17,307 nucleotides of DNA, taken from Rhodospirillales bacterium. GTDB taxonomy: Bacteria; Pseudomonadota; Alphaproteobacteria; Micavibrionales; Micavibrionaceae. Location: assembly GCA_020638395.1 (NCBI GenBank), contig JACKIP010000016.1:1-17307 (forward strand). The letters are read 5' to 3'. The translations under genes were made by a program, and so were the position numbers. Shown in pieces: positions 1 to 6,993 of the stretch. The notes beneath the pieces were generated by a model that saw only the letters and a program-made list of their open reading frames with translations, had not been told where the DNA came from and searched no databases. Position 1 is the first letter of the stretch. Each line of letters opens with the position of its first letter.

Positions 1-5
1 ATCTA

Positions 6-905
6 ATGGTTCCCCGCATTTTTTTGACGACCATCCTTTGTCTGCTTAGTCTCATTCCCTCCGTCAGAAGCCACGCGGAAAATAGTAGCCTTTTATCTAC
101 GGCAGAGGTGGATGCCTATGGCATTCGTCCCGGCATGACCATTGCCGAAGCAAATAAAGCCGCCGCGCGATATGGTGGAACGATCACCGAACCCGATCCA
201 AAAATGCTGGCTCTTGTCGCAAAGCAGCTCAAAAGCACCGTCACTGCCCCCAATACCAATTTTTTTCGCTATATTCTGAAAGGACCCGGCGGCGCATCAG
301 GGTTTCCGAATTACAGCCTGACGCTCTATACCTATCCCACCGCCGGCGTGCTGAACACCGATCCCTCGACCCGCGTCATTTATGCGATGATGGGGGTCAA
401 GAGCTCTGAAGGGGCAGGTCCTATAGGCGGAGGTTCTGCCGCATCGTCCCTGAAGCTGGAGCCTGTGGCAAAACAGTTGACCGCGAAATACGGTCCGATC
501 CGCGAAGTTTCTTCTCAGGGAGGAAAGGCAGAGATGGCGCTGCTCCCAACCACTCAACGCACAAAAAGCTATCCCATCAGCGCCGTGCAGCATGCTCCGA
601 ATAACCCGCAGGCGCAACTCAAACGCGGAGAGTCCTGCATCGGCCTGCAATTTCACGTCATACAAACCTTTAATTCCGGCTATGGGATACATTTTTCCAA
701 ATATCTGGGCGGACAAAATGCTCAGGGAAAAATCACCTCAGAAATGGGGGCCGCCACCTATAATCTCTGGAAAAACTGCGGAGACGTCCTCCTGACCAGC
801 TTTCCCCGTTTGCTGCAGGATGGAAAAACCAAGCAGGTTGAAATGTTCTTTTATAATCTGGGCTCTTTGGAAAAAGCGATAAATACCTTTTCCCAAAAAC
901 CCTGA
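6..905 (+). CDS. Secreted protein of unknown function
   Basis: A 299-residue protein that I do not recognise. The first 24 or so residues look like a Sec signal peptide: a basic start (MVPR), a hydrophobic core to about residue 19, then a polar SVRSHAE region where cleavage is plausible. The mature part opens with the motif GIRPGM (39-44), followed by an Ala-rich helix; this pattern occurs at the head of small periplasmic repeat domains but does not identify a family. Two cysteines, C211 and C258, could form a disulfide in the periplasm. The Gly/Ser-rich stretch at 136-148 is probably a linker. The start lies only five bases inside the window, so an earlier start cannot be excluded, although the signal peptide fits this one. 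It converges on the metallo-hydrolase gene with a gap of about 9 bases. Confidence 0.75.
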   Translation: MVPRIFLTTILCLLSLIPSVRSHAENSSLLSTAEVDAYGIRPGMTIAEANKAAARYGGTITEPDPKMLALVAKQLKSTVTAPNTNFFRYILKGPGGASGFPNYSLTLYTYPTAGVLNTDPSTRVIYAMMGVKSSEGAGPIGGGSAASSLKLEPVAKQLTAKYGPIREVSSQGGKAEMALLPTTQRTKSYPISAVQHAPNNPQAQLKRGESCIGLQFHVIQTFNSGYGIHFSKYLGGQNAQGKITSEMGAATYNLWKNCGDVLLTSFPRLLQDGKTKQVEMFFYNLGSLEKAINTFSQKP

Positions 906-914
906 GGCCTGTTT

Positions 915-1601
915 TTAACCAGGGATAACCTGTCCGATTTTGGGTAAAATCAGATCGCGTCCGACCTCCGAAAAGGCAGCCAGAGCTTTTTTGTGCTCGA
1001 TTGCAATCGGCGGGAAGGTATCAAAATGCATGCCGATGACCTTATGCGCGCCGACAAACTCCGCGGCACGCACGGCATCTTCAATGCCCATGGTGTAGTG
1101 ATCTCCTAGACACAGCATCGCAAAATCCAGATGAAATTCATCGCCGATCAGCTTCATATCATAGCTTAGAGCCGTGTCGCCGGAGTAATAGAAGGTGGGA
1201 CCGTCTTTCAGTCCAATCACAAACCCGGCCGGATTGCCTCCATATGATCCGTCCGGCATGGAGGAGCTATGAACGGCATTCACAATTTTGACAAACCCGA
1301 ACGGCTCATGACAGGTGCCGCCGTGATTCATCGCCTGATGGTTTTCCAGACCTTTATGCCCAAACCAGGTGACGACCTCGAATGTCGAGATGATCTTTGC
1401 GCCGGTGCGGCGTGCCACCGCTTCAACATCCAGAACATGATCCAGATGACCGTGCGAGATCAGAATGTAATCCGCAGGAATCTTCGAAATGTCTATGTGA
1501 GAGGCCGCAGGATTTCCTGTAATAAAGGGATCAAACAGAAGGTGGATCCCCTGATGCTCAACCCCGAAACAGGAATGTCCGTAATAGGTAATGCTTGTCA
1601 T
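915..1601 (-). CDS. Metal-dependent hydrolase, UPF0173 / MBL fold
   Basis: A 228-residue protein with a complete metallo-beta-lactamase fold and no signal peptide, so cytoplasmic. The metal-binding motif HGHLDH is at residues 50-55, with further likely ligands at H111, D142 (SGDTAL) and H192 (GMHFDTFP). The opening (ITYYGHSCF) and the length match the UPF0173 (YtkL/UlaG-like) family, whose members are about 225-235 aa. The family is predicted to hydrolyse a small substrate using one or two bound metal ions, usually zinc, but the substrate is generally unknown. On the minus strand a strong ribosome-binding site (AAGGAGGT) sits 4-11 bases before the ATG, which fixes the start. It is transcribed divergently from the YgjV-like gene, with a 194-bp spacer that probably holds both promoters. 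Confidence 0.92.
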   Translation of the reverse strand: MTSITYYGHSCFGVEHQGIHLLFDPFITGNPAASHIDISKIPADYILISHGHLDHVLDVEAVARRTGAKIISTFEVVTWFGHKGLENHQAMNHGGTCHEPFGFVKIVNAVHSSSMPDGSYGGNPAGFVIGLKDGPTFYYSGDTALSYDMKLIGDEFHLDFAMLCLGDHYTMGIEDAVRAAEFVGAHKVIGMHFDTFPPIAIEHKKALAAFSEVGRDLILPKIGQVIPG

Positions 1602-1795
1602 GAAACCTCCTTATACTGCGGCTTAGACACCCCCCGAGCGGTGGGAAAATCTGAATATTTCCCTTTAAACATAAGGCGATAAAATACTTTTTCAAGTCCG
1701 GTGAAAATTTCGCTGGAAATTTATAAATAATCAATATATATCCGCTACAATTCAAGTATAACAGATTTGGTTTGCGGGTACCGCGGGGGGTGTAG

Positions 1796-2332
1796 GTGAG
1801 TGATTATTTTTGGGTGATCCAGGCATGCGGCGCGGCGGCCCTTCTGATTCAGAGTGTGTCAAATTTCCTTCCCTGCGGCAAAAAAATCCTGAAAATTCAG
1901 GCTGTCTCCCAGCTTTTATGGGGCGCCTATTACTGGCTGTCCGATCTGTCCGCCGTGATGATGACCAGTCTGGCGGGTGCCTTAAGGAATATTGTCTCCA
2001 GTCATGCAAGCCCCCGTATTCTGGTGCGGTATAATATTCTTAACACCGTCATCCTGTGCGCGGTCTTGTGCCTGTCCGTTGCCTCTGTGCTGGATCTGCT
2101 GCCCGTTCTGGCGACAATCCTTTTTTATTTTCGTATGGTTTCCCGTGACCACCTGTTCCAGTTTCATGCCTATGGGCTGGTATGTGCAGGCATCTGGACG
2201 ATTTACGAAATTTACTGTCAGGCCTGGTTCGGGGTCGCCAGCGATACGATTTCCGTCCTTTGTTGCCTTGCCGCTCTGTACCGGGTCTATCTGAAACAAA
2301 AACCCGCGGTGGCCCCTCCTCTTCCCGCTTGA
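1796..2332 (+). CDS. YgjV-family inner membrane protein
   Basis: A 178-residue, very hydrophobic protein with about five or six membrane segments and almost no soluble part. Two features suggest the YgjV (Imp-YgjV) family: the segment QLLWGAYYWLSD (about 39-50), followed by a short alanine-rich helix, and SLAGALRN (58-65). Members are bacterial inner membrane proteins of about 160-180 aa with no settled function. The start is GTG. A G-rich stretch (CGGGGGGTG) 7-15 bases upstream can act as the ribosome-binding site, and no ATG occurs in frame until deep in the protein. Enolase begins 59 bp downstream on the same strand, so some readthrough into eno is possible. Confidence 0.72.
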   Translation: MSDYFWVIQACGAAALLIQSVSNFLPCGKKILKIQAVSQLLWGAYYWLSDLSAVMMTSLAGALRNIVSSHASPRILVRYNILNTVILCAVLCLSVASVLDLLPVLATILFYFRMVSRDHLFQFHAYGLVCAGIWTIYEIYCQAWFGVASDTISVLCCLAALYRVYLKQKPAVAPPLPA

Positions 2333-2391
2333 TTAGAACGGCGCTTAGTGCTTTACTCTGTGCAAATTTTCAAATCAGAAGAGGTTATATC

Positions 2392-3708
2392 ATGAGCGCT
2401 ATTGTAGGAATTCACGGACGCCAAATTCTTGACTCCCGCGGCAACCCGACGGTCGAGGTCGATGTTTTGCTGGAAAGCGGCGTAATGGGCCGCGCCGCCG
2501 TTCCGTCCGGAGCGTCAACCGGGGCCTATGAAGCCGTAGAGCTGCGCGATGGCAACAAGACTTACTATAACGGCAAAAGCGTTGAAAAAGCGGTCAATTT
2601 TGTGAATACCGAATTACAGGACTCTCTGACCGGAGTTTTTGCCGACGATCAGGTTTGCGTTGACCAGATTCTGATCGACGTGGACGGAACCGACAATAAA
2701 TCCCGCATCGGAGCCAATGCTATTCTCGGAGTCTCTCTGGCCACGGCCCGCGCCATGGCCGAAGAACAAAATATGTCTATGTTCCGCTATCTGGGCGGCG
2801 TTTATGCCCGCACCCTGCCCACCCCGATGATGAACATTATCAATGGCGGAGCCCACGCCGATAACCCGGTTGATATTCAGGAGTTCATGGTCATGCCGGT
2901 CTCCATGGACAGCTTTGCCGAGGCGCTGCGCTGCGGCTCCGAAATCTTCCACGCCCTGAAAAAGGAACTCTCCACCGCCGGATTTAACACCAATGTCGGC
3001 GATGAAGGCGGCTTTGCTCCGGCGTTGAATTCGTCTCAGCAAGCACTGGATTTTATCATGAAAGCCATTGAAACTGCGGGATATCGCCCCGAAGAAGATG
3101 TGATGATCGCTCTGGATGCCGCTTCGACAGAATTCTACAGGGACGGCCAATACCATCTGGAAGGCGAAGGCAAGGTTCTGGATGCCGCCGGAATGGTCCG
3201 CTATTACGAAGATCTTTGCGCCCGTTACCCGATTGCCTCTATCGAGGACGGCCTGTCTGAAGATGACTGGGACGGTTGGCAAGCCCTGACCTCCGCGCTG
3301 GGACGCAAGATCCAGCTCGTCGGGGATGACCTCTATGTGACCAATCCGAAACGTCTGGCCAAGGGCATCGAAATGGCTGCCGGGAACGCCATTCTGGTCA
3401 AGGTCAATCAGATCGGCACCCTGACCGAAACCATGCAGGCGATTGAAATGGCCAAGCGCGCCGGGTTCGGGATTGTTCTGTCTCACCGTTCCGGCGAAAC
3501 CGAAGATACCACCATTGCGGATCTTGCCGTTGCCACCAATGCCGGACAAATCAAAACCGGCTCTTTGTCCCGGACCGACCGGATGGCGAAGTATAACCAG
3601 CTCCTGCGTATTGAAGAAGAGCTGGAAAGCAGCGGGGTTTATGCCGGCGCGTCAATCCTGCGGTGCGCGCCGGGAAAGCCTGAGGCCGCCCGAAAAAAGG
3701 CGGCTTAA
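2392..3708 (+). CDS. eno: Enolase (phosphopyruvate hydratase)
   Basis: A 438-residue glycolytic enzyme that converts 2-phosphoglycerate to phosphoenolpyruvate in the cytoplasm. The magnesium ligands are in place at D242 (ALDAAS), E285 (SIEDG) and D312 (GDDLYVTN). The catalytic residues are E205 (NVGDEGG), K337 (LVKVNQIGTLTET) and H365 (SHRSGETEDT). The reading frame is open a further 70 codons upstream, but only the ATG at 2392 gives the family N-terminus (MSAIVGIHGRQILDSRGNPT). An AGAAGAGG ribosome-binding site lies 7 bases before it. The C-terminal tail (EAARKKAA) is a few residues longer than in typical enolases of about 425-432 aa. The gene heads the conserved alphaproteobacterial eno-ftsB-pdh cluster. 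A REP-like hairpin follows 33 bp after the stop and may stabilise or end the transcript. Confidence 0.98.
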   Translation: MSAIVGIHGRQILDSRGNPTVEVDVLLESGVMGRAAVPSGASTGAYEAVELRDGNKTYYNGKSVEKAVNFVNTELQDSLTGVFADDQVCVDQILIDVDGTDNKSRIGANAILGVSLATARAMAEEQNMSMFRYLGGVYARTLPTPMMNIINGGAHADNPVDIQEFMVMPVSMDSFAEALRCGSEIFHALKKELSTAGFNTNVGDEGGFAPALNSSQQALDFIMKAIETAGYRPEEDVMIALDAASTEFYRDGQYHLEGEGKVLDAAGMVRYYEDLCARYPIASIEDGLSEDDWDGWQALTSALGRKIQLVGDDLYVTNPKRLAKGIEMAAGNAILVKVNQIGTLTETMQAIEMAKRAGFGIVLSHRSGETEDTTIADLAVATNAGQIKTGSLSRTDRMAKYNQLLRIEEELESSGVYAGASILRCAPGKPEAARKKAA

Positions 3709-3737
3709 CCCTTCCCTTTCCGCCCCGCTTTCCATTT

Positions 3738-3769
3738 CGTCATGACACGGCTCCGTCCGTGTCATTCAT
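3738..3769 (+). repeat. REP-like palindrome downstream of eno
   Basis: A perfect 9-bp stem, ATGACACGG (3742-3750) and CCGTGTCAT (3757-3765), encloses a 6-nt loop. It is preceded by TTTCGTC and followed by TCAT. The same head, inner stem (ACACGG/CCGTGT) and closing sequence recur at 12030 and 15825, so this is a short member of a dispersed family and not only a local terminator. There is no clear T tract after the stem, so terminator activity is possible but unproven. It could also protect the eno mRNA 3' end. Confidence 0.7.
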
Positions 3770-3825
3770 TCTGTCGGTAAATATAGTAATTCCGAAAGAC
3801 ATGCCCCCGAAATAATCTATAAATA

Positions 3826-3871
3826 CCAATGGATTGCCTTAGAATTGCTTCTGGCAATTCAGGCAATGACG
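3826..3871 (-). repeat. REP-like palindrome, opposite orientation
   Basis: On the minus strand this reads CGTCATTGCC, hairpin, GGCAATCCATTGG, the same head-and-tail layout as the copies at 12030 and 15825. The outer stem is ATTGCCT (3833-3839) with AGGCAAT (3861-3867). The inner stem is AATTGC (3843-3848) with GCAATT (3854-3859) around the loop TTCTG, and a small asymmetric internal loop separates the two stems. The stem sequence differs from the other copies while the head and tail are kept. Together with the element at 3738 it forms an oppositely oriented pair between eno and the YqgE gene. Confidence 0.65.
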
Positions 3872-3980
3872 GTGTTGGAAGATGTCTTAAAATTAAACCA
3901 AAGCACTATATCGAAACAGTGGCCTCCGACCGGAGAACTTTTCGATCGCTTTCTCCGGGAGATCGCGCTACCATAATGGT

Positions 3981-4571
3981 ATGCACCGCACGCCGCCCAT
4001 TATCCGGCTGTATCTGTTGCTGGCAGCGTTCCTGCTGGCCCTGCCGGTGCTGGGGACAAAATTCTATCACGGACAGACCGGGCGGTTTCTGGTTGCCGCT
4101 GAAAGCATGCGCTATGAGCCGTTTCGTGAAAGCGTGATCTATATTTCCCACAATGACCTATTCGGAGCGTTCGGCCTGATTATCAACAAACCGCTGGACG
4201 CGAGCGTTCATGGCATTTCTTTGCCGGACGGCGCCGATGCCGCCTGGCTGGGAGGTCCCGTGGCCTTTCCGCAGGAAACATTCGGCCTGTATGCATCCCT
4301 CCCCGATGCGCCCGAAGAAGCCAGCCCGGCCAGAGAAAAACTTCCTGCCGGCGAATTGTGGCAGCGCATGGAGAATGCCCCGCATAAAAGGCTTTATTAC
4401 GGCTATTCCGGCTGGGGGCCTCTGCAACTCGAAATCGAACTCCTGCAGGGACGCTGGAGCATTATAGAGGTTCCAAAGGATGTCATCTTTTCGGACGAAG
4501 ACCCGGTGGCGCTCTGGCGGCGGCTGAACGACCTGCGCGTCCCTGATGAGAACAATCTGGGAACCATATAG
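3981..4571 (+). CDS. YqgE/AlgH family protein with N-terminal membrane segment
   Basis: A 196-residue member of the YqgE/AlgH (UPF0301) family, recognised by GRFLVAAESM (32-41), FRESVIYISH, GAFGLIINKPL, WLGGPV and YYGYSGWGPLQLE. The family has no established biochemical activity; AlgH has been linked genetically to alginate control in Pseudomonas. Here the conserved domain is preceded by about 25 extra residues with a hydrophobic stretch (about 9-25, IRLYLLLAAFLLALPVL), so the protein should be membrane-anchored or exported. Classical members begin almost at the FLVA motif and are cytoplasmic. The C-terminus is also a little short. The ATG has no good ribosome-binding site (GGGAGA is about 18 bases away). 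An in-frame start further downstream would have to lie inside the conserved domain. It sits between eno and ftsB. Confidence 0.88.
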   Translation: MHRTPPIIRLYLLLAAFLLALPVLGTKFYHGQTGRFLVAAESMRYEPFRESVIYISHNDLFGAFGLIINKPLDASVHGISLPDGADAAWLGGPVAFPQETFGLYASLPDAPEEASPAREKLPAGELWQRMENAPHKRLYYGYSGWGPLQLEIELLQGRWSIIEVPKDVIFSDEDPVALWRRLNDLRVPDENNLGTI

Positions 4572-4620
4572 ATTTTTGGCCATCGCCTCCAAAAATCGGG
4601 CGCGGTCCTGTGGATAACTC

Positions 4621-4647
4621 TTGACGAAAGCGAATCACTTGTGATTC
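4621..4647 (+). promoter_or_regulatory. Candidate promoter/operator ahead of ftsB
   Basis: A -35-like TTGACG (4621-4626) is followed by a perfect dyad, GAATCAC (4632-4638), TT, GTGATTC (4641-4647). The dyad ends 10 bases before the ftsB ATG. A two-base centre is too tight for an RNA hairpin loop but is typical of a DNA-binding dimer site, so a repressor overlapping the promoter is a reasonable inference. No convincing -10 box is visible at the standard spacing, which keeps confidence low. Confidence 0.35.
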
Positions 4648-4657
4648 TCTAAAAGAG

Positions 4658-4963
4658 ATGACAACATTTGCCCCCCGATTCGATTGGAAAGAATACAGAT
4701 TCCTGTTTTTAGGCATTCTTCTGTGCCTCTATTTTTCGTATCACCTGTTCCACGGGCCGCGCAGCTTTTTTCATTTGCAGGATCTCCAGCGCCAGAATGA
4801 GCGCTTGTCCGCACAAGCCGCGCAGGTGCAGCAGGAAGAAGCCGCGCTGGAAAACAAGGTCAGCAAATTACGTCCGGAAACACTGGACCCGGATTTCCTC
4901 GATGAACGCGCCCGCGCCATGCTCGGCTATATGGAAGACGATGAGATGATGGTGGTCGAGTAG
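4658..4963 (+). CDS. ftsB: Septum formation initiator, FtsB/DivIC family
   Basis: A 101-residue bitopic membrane protein of the divisome. It has a short cytoplasmic N-terminus, one transmembrane helix at about 13-32 (rich in Phe, Leu and Tyr), then a Gln/Glu-rich coiled coil at about 38-70 beginning LQDLQRQNERL. A C-terminal segment follows with DPDFLDERAR and MLGYMEDDE, the typical end of the family. FtsB homologues link FtsL and FtsQ at the septum and help activate septal peptidoglycan synthesis. Length and layout match alphaproteobacterial members, and so does the position between eno and pdhA. The A/G-rich AAAAGAG directly touches the start codon, an unusually tight ribosome-binding site. 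No alternative ATG is available before the membrane helix. Confidence 0.9.
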   Translation: MTTFAPRFDWKEYRFLFLGILLCLYFSYHLFHGPRSFFHLQDLQRQNERLSAQAAQVQQEEAALENKVSKLRPETLDPDFLDERARAMLGYMEDDEMMVVE

Positions 4964-5022
4964 AGCCGGCCTCCATATATGCACGTCCCGCTTTCCCTAA
5001 CATCTCCTTAACTTTTTCTGTT

Positions 5023-5092
5023 TAAAATCAATTTAGTAAGTAAAATCAATGTGTTGCGGTGCAGCATAACTGCATTTTTATATTGGCAAAGC
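5023..5092 (+). promoter_or_regulatory. Candidate control region of the pdh operon
   Basis: The 184-bp gap between ftsB and pdhA is AT-rich and holds two possible control elements. First, the 10-mer TAAAATCAAT occurs twice, at 5023-5032 and 5041-5050, with 18 bp between starts, so on nearly the same face of the helix. Second, an imperfect dyad TGTTGC (5052-5057), GGT, GCAGCA (5061-5066) follows at once, and TGCAG/CTGCA overlaps it. The dyad resembles the CTGC-N3-4-GCAG site described for PhaR-type regulators; that link is inference. A weak TATATT lies at 5079-5084. Confidence 0.3.
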
Positions 5093-5147
5093 GCAGCAAA
5101 ATGTGTATTAGCTAGGGAAGAGTTAAACAATCTATGGGGATTCTTCA

Positions 5148-6182
5148 ATGGCGCAAACAAAAAGGAAGCCGGACTTGCACGCGATTTCGAATTCAAAGCC
5201 TACTCCGTCGAAAGACGATCTGAAAAAATTCTACCGCGATATGCTGCTGATTCGCCGGTTCGAAGAAAAGGCTGCCCAGCTGTACGGAATGGGATTGATC
5301 GGCGGATTTTGCCACCTTTATATCGGACAGGAAGCCGTGGTCACCGGCATCACCTCGGTACAGGACACCGAGCGGGATTCTGTGGTGACCACCTATCGCG
5401 ATCACGCCCATATGCTGGCCTGTGACATGGACCCGCGCATGGTGATGGCGGAGCTGACCGGGCGAATCGACGGATACTCCCGCGGCAAGGGCGGCTCCAT
5501 GCATATGTTCTCGAAAGAAAAACGCTTCTTCGGCGGGCATGGCATTGTCGGAGCCTGTGCGTCAATTGGTACCGGGCTTGGCTTTGCGCACAAATACAAA
5601 GAAGATGGCGGCGTGGCTATCGTTTATAACGGCGATGGCGGAGCCAATCAGGGACAGGTCTATGAGTGCTATAACATGGCGGCGCTGTGGAAGCTGCCGA
5701 TACTTTATGTGATCGAGAATAACAAATACGCGATGGGCACCTCTACGACCCGGCACGCTGCCGGGGAGCTGTATAAGCGCGGGGAAGGCTTCGGCATTCC
5801 GGGCGAGCAGGTTGACGGGCAGGATATTTTCGAGGTTCAGCGCGCCGCCAAGCAGGCTCTGGATTATATCCGCGAAGGTAACGGGCCATATATTCTGGAG
5901 ATGATGACCTATCGTTACCGCGGGCACTCCATGTCCGATCCGGCGAAATACCGGACCAAGGAAGAGGTCTCCAGCTGGAAAGATGAACGCGATCCGATCG
6001 ACAAAGTCAAACGCTATATGCTGGAAGAAGAAGGTATGAGCGAAGACCGGGATCTGAAACTCATCGAAAAAGAGATCAAGCAGATCATCAAGGAAACCGA
6101 AGAGTTTGCGCAAACCTCTCCCTTCCCGGATGAGTCCGAGTTGTGGACAGATGTTTTGGTGTCGGCTGAAGATCAAGCATAA
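5148..6182 (+). CDS. pdhA: Pyruvate dehydrogenase E1 component, alpha subunit
   Basis: A 344-residue E1alpha. With E1beta and thiamine diphosphate it decarboxylates pyruvate and reductively acetylates the E2 lipoyl group. The thiamine-binding motif runs from GDG (162-164) to NN (191-192), with the expected spacing of about 28 residues. YRYRGHSMSDP (255-265) is the conserved phosphorylation-loop region next to the active site. YRDHAHML and GGSMHMF are also diagnostic of the family. A GGGGA ribosome-binding site lies 7 bases before the ATG. The N-terminal 20 residues are polar and variable, as in other alphaproteobacterial copies. In most relatives pdhB follows directly; here 1.1 kb and three small genes intervene. 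Confidence 0.97.
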   Translation: MAQTKRKPDLHAISNSKPTPSKDDLKKFYRDMLLIRRFEEKAAQLYGMGLIGGFCHLYIGQEAVVTGITSVQDTERDSVVTTYRDHAHMLACDMDPRMVMAELTGRIDGYSRGKGGSMHMFSKEKRFFGGHGIVGACASIGTGLGFAHKYKEDGGVAIVYNGDGGANQGQVYECYNMAALWKLPILYVIENNKYAMGTSTTRHAAGELYKRGEGFGIPGEQVDGQDIFEVQRAAKQALDYIREGNGPYILEMMTYRYRGHSMSDPAKYRTKEEVSSWKDERDPIDKVKRYMLEEEGMSEDRDLKLIEKEIKQIIKETEEFAQTSPFPDESELWTDVLVSAEDQA

Positions 6183-6209
6183 CTATTACATAGTCGCTGT
6201 CAGAGTCCC

Positions 6210-6557
6210 ATGAGGCCGGATATCCCTTATTACGCCAATCCAGATCATACGCATTGTATGCAGGCTTGTTTACGTATGGGATATGAATATTTTACGCCAG
6301 AAAAAAAGTGGCTATGGGAAGAGCTTGACCTGCTCACAGGACATAAGCCGGAATTAACCACCTGGACTATGAAAAGCTACATTGAAACAGAGCGTTTGGG
6401 GTACGATGTCGTAATATATGACCCTCTGGACTATGTGCAGTTTGCCGCTGCGCCCAAAGAGTACATAGAGGAAAAATTCTCGCCCGCTTATGCAGAGGAG
6501 ACGTTTAAAATGTCTGATATGGATCAGGCTGATTTTGTTGCGTCGCAACTTGATTGA
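6210..6557 (+). CDS. C39/papain-like peptidase N-terminal half, probably truncated
   Basis: A 115-residue ORF 27 bp after pdhA. The start (IPYYANPDHTHCMQACLRM, 5-23) resembles the nucleophile region of C39-like or papain-like cysteine peptidase domains, where a Cys starts a helix after a D-x-T-x-C segment; C16 would be the nucleophile. The usual Gly-Pro after this Cys is replaced by Met-Gln. A Trp/Glu-rich segment (KKWLWEELDLLTG) and WTMKSYIETERLGYDV follow, as in related uncharacterised proteins. Relatives known to me are nearly twice as long, with the catalytic His and Asp in the second half. That half is absent here, since the RidA gene starts 46 bp on. It may be a stable fragment, a non-enzymatic binder or a decaying gene. 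Its base composition is more AT-rich than pdhA. No strong ribosome-binding site is visible. Confidence 0.55.
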   Translation: MRPDIPYYANPDHTHCMQACLRMGYEYFTPEKKWLWEELDLLTGHKPELTTWTMKSYIETERLGYDVVIYDPLDYVQFAAAPKEYIEEKFSPAYAEETFKMSDMDQADFVASQLD

Positions 6558-6603
6558 GGTTAGGAAATTTGGGATAAAATTCACGAAACAAAGAGTGTAA
6601 ATT

Positions 6604-6966
6604 ATGAGTATACAACGATACCATACAAACGAGCGTATGAGCCAGATCGTGGTTCATGGTGACACGGTCTATCTGGCCGGACAGGTCGCGTGGAAAAATC
6701 GCGGGAAAAGCATCGCGGAGCAGACGCAGGAAATTTTGTCTGCGATTGACGGCTATCTGGCAGAGGTGGGAAGTGACAAGCATCATTTGCTGTCCGCCAA
6801 TATCTGGTTGACGGATGTTGCGTCCCAATTTGCGGACTTCAATGCGGCGTGGGAGGCCTGGCTGCCTCAGGGACAGGCCCCGGTGCGGGCCTGCGTTGAA
6901 TCGCCGCTTGTCGCCCCTGATTTTCATGTCGAAGTGGCCGTTATTGCAGTAAAGAAACGTAACTAG
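6604..6966 (+). CDS. RidA family protein (YoaB-like)
   Basis: A 120-residue protein of the YjgF/YER057c/UK114 (RidA) family, which forms trimers. Canonical members hydrolyse reactive enamine/imine intermediates released by PLP enzymes. The active-site arginine is R95 (APVRACVES) and the conserved acidic residue is E110 (FHVEVAVIA), 15 apart as in E. coli RidA. The N-terminal part (YHTNERMSQIVVHGDTVYLAGQV) and the DFNAAWEAWLP stretch resemble the E. coli YoaB subgroup more than RidA itself, so imine deaminase activity is likely but the substrate is open. It lies inside the pdh operon between the peptidase-like ORF and the GxxExxY cassette. The cassette's left inverted repeat begins on the last two bases of this gene's TAG stop. 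Confidence 0.88.
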   Translation: MSIQRYHTNERMSQIVVHGDTVYLAGQVAWKNRGKSIAEQTQEILSAIDGYLAEVGSDKHHLLSANIWLTDVASQFADFNAAWEAWLPQGQAPVRACVESPLVAPDFHVEVAVIAVKKRN

Positions 6967-6989
6967 CACGAAGATACGAAGGAACGAAG
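6965..6989 (+). repeat. Left terminal inverted repeat of the GxxExxY cassette
   Basis: The 25-mer begins AGCACGAAGATACGAAG and ends GAACGAAG. It matches the reverse complement of 7269-7293 at 23 of 25 positions. Internally it is a run of three degenerate ACGAAG units spaced 8-9 nt apart, similar in style to the arrays at 15719-16036. Confidence 0.8.
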
Positions 6990-6993
6990 ATAA

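Noticed and set aside
899..924. A terminator between the first two convergent genes
   Set aside because: Only five base pairs (CCCTG/CAGGG) around a 15-nt loop; too weak to call.
2182..2391. Extension of enolase 70 codons upstream
   Set aside because: It would overlap the YgjV-like gene. The added residues are unrelated to enolase, and a good ribosome-binding site precedes the ATG at 2392.
2614..3549. A 311-codon open frame opposite eno
   Set aside because: It is the complement of conserved enolase codons, has no family features, and its sequence follows the high-GC codon pattern of the sense gene.
5010..5030. A CtrA site (TTAA-N7-TTAA) upstream of pdhA
   Set aside because: The two TTAA boxes are separated by ten bases, not seven.
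5562..6176. A 204-codon open frame opposite pdhA
   Set aside because: It lies wholly inside pdhA on the other strand and shows no recognisable domain; it is explained by codon bias.
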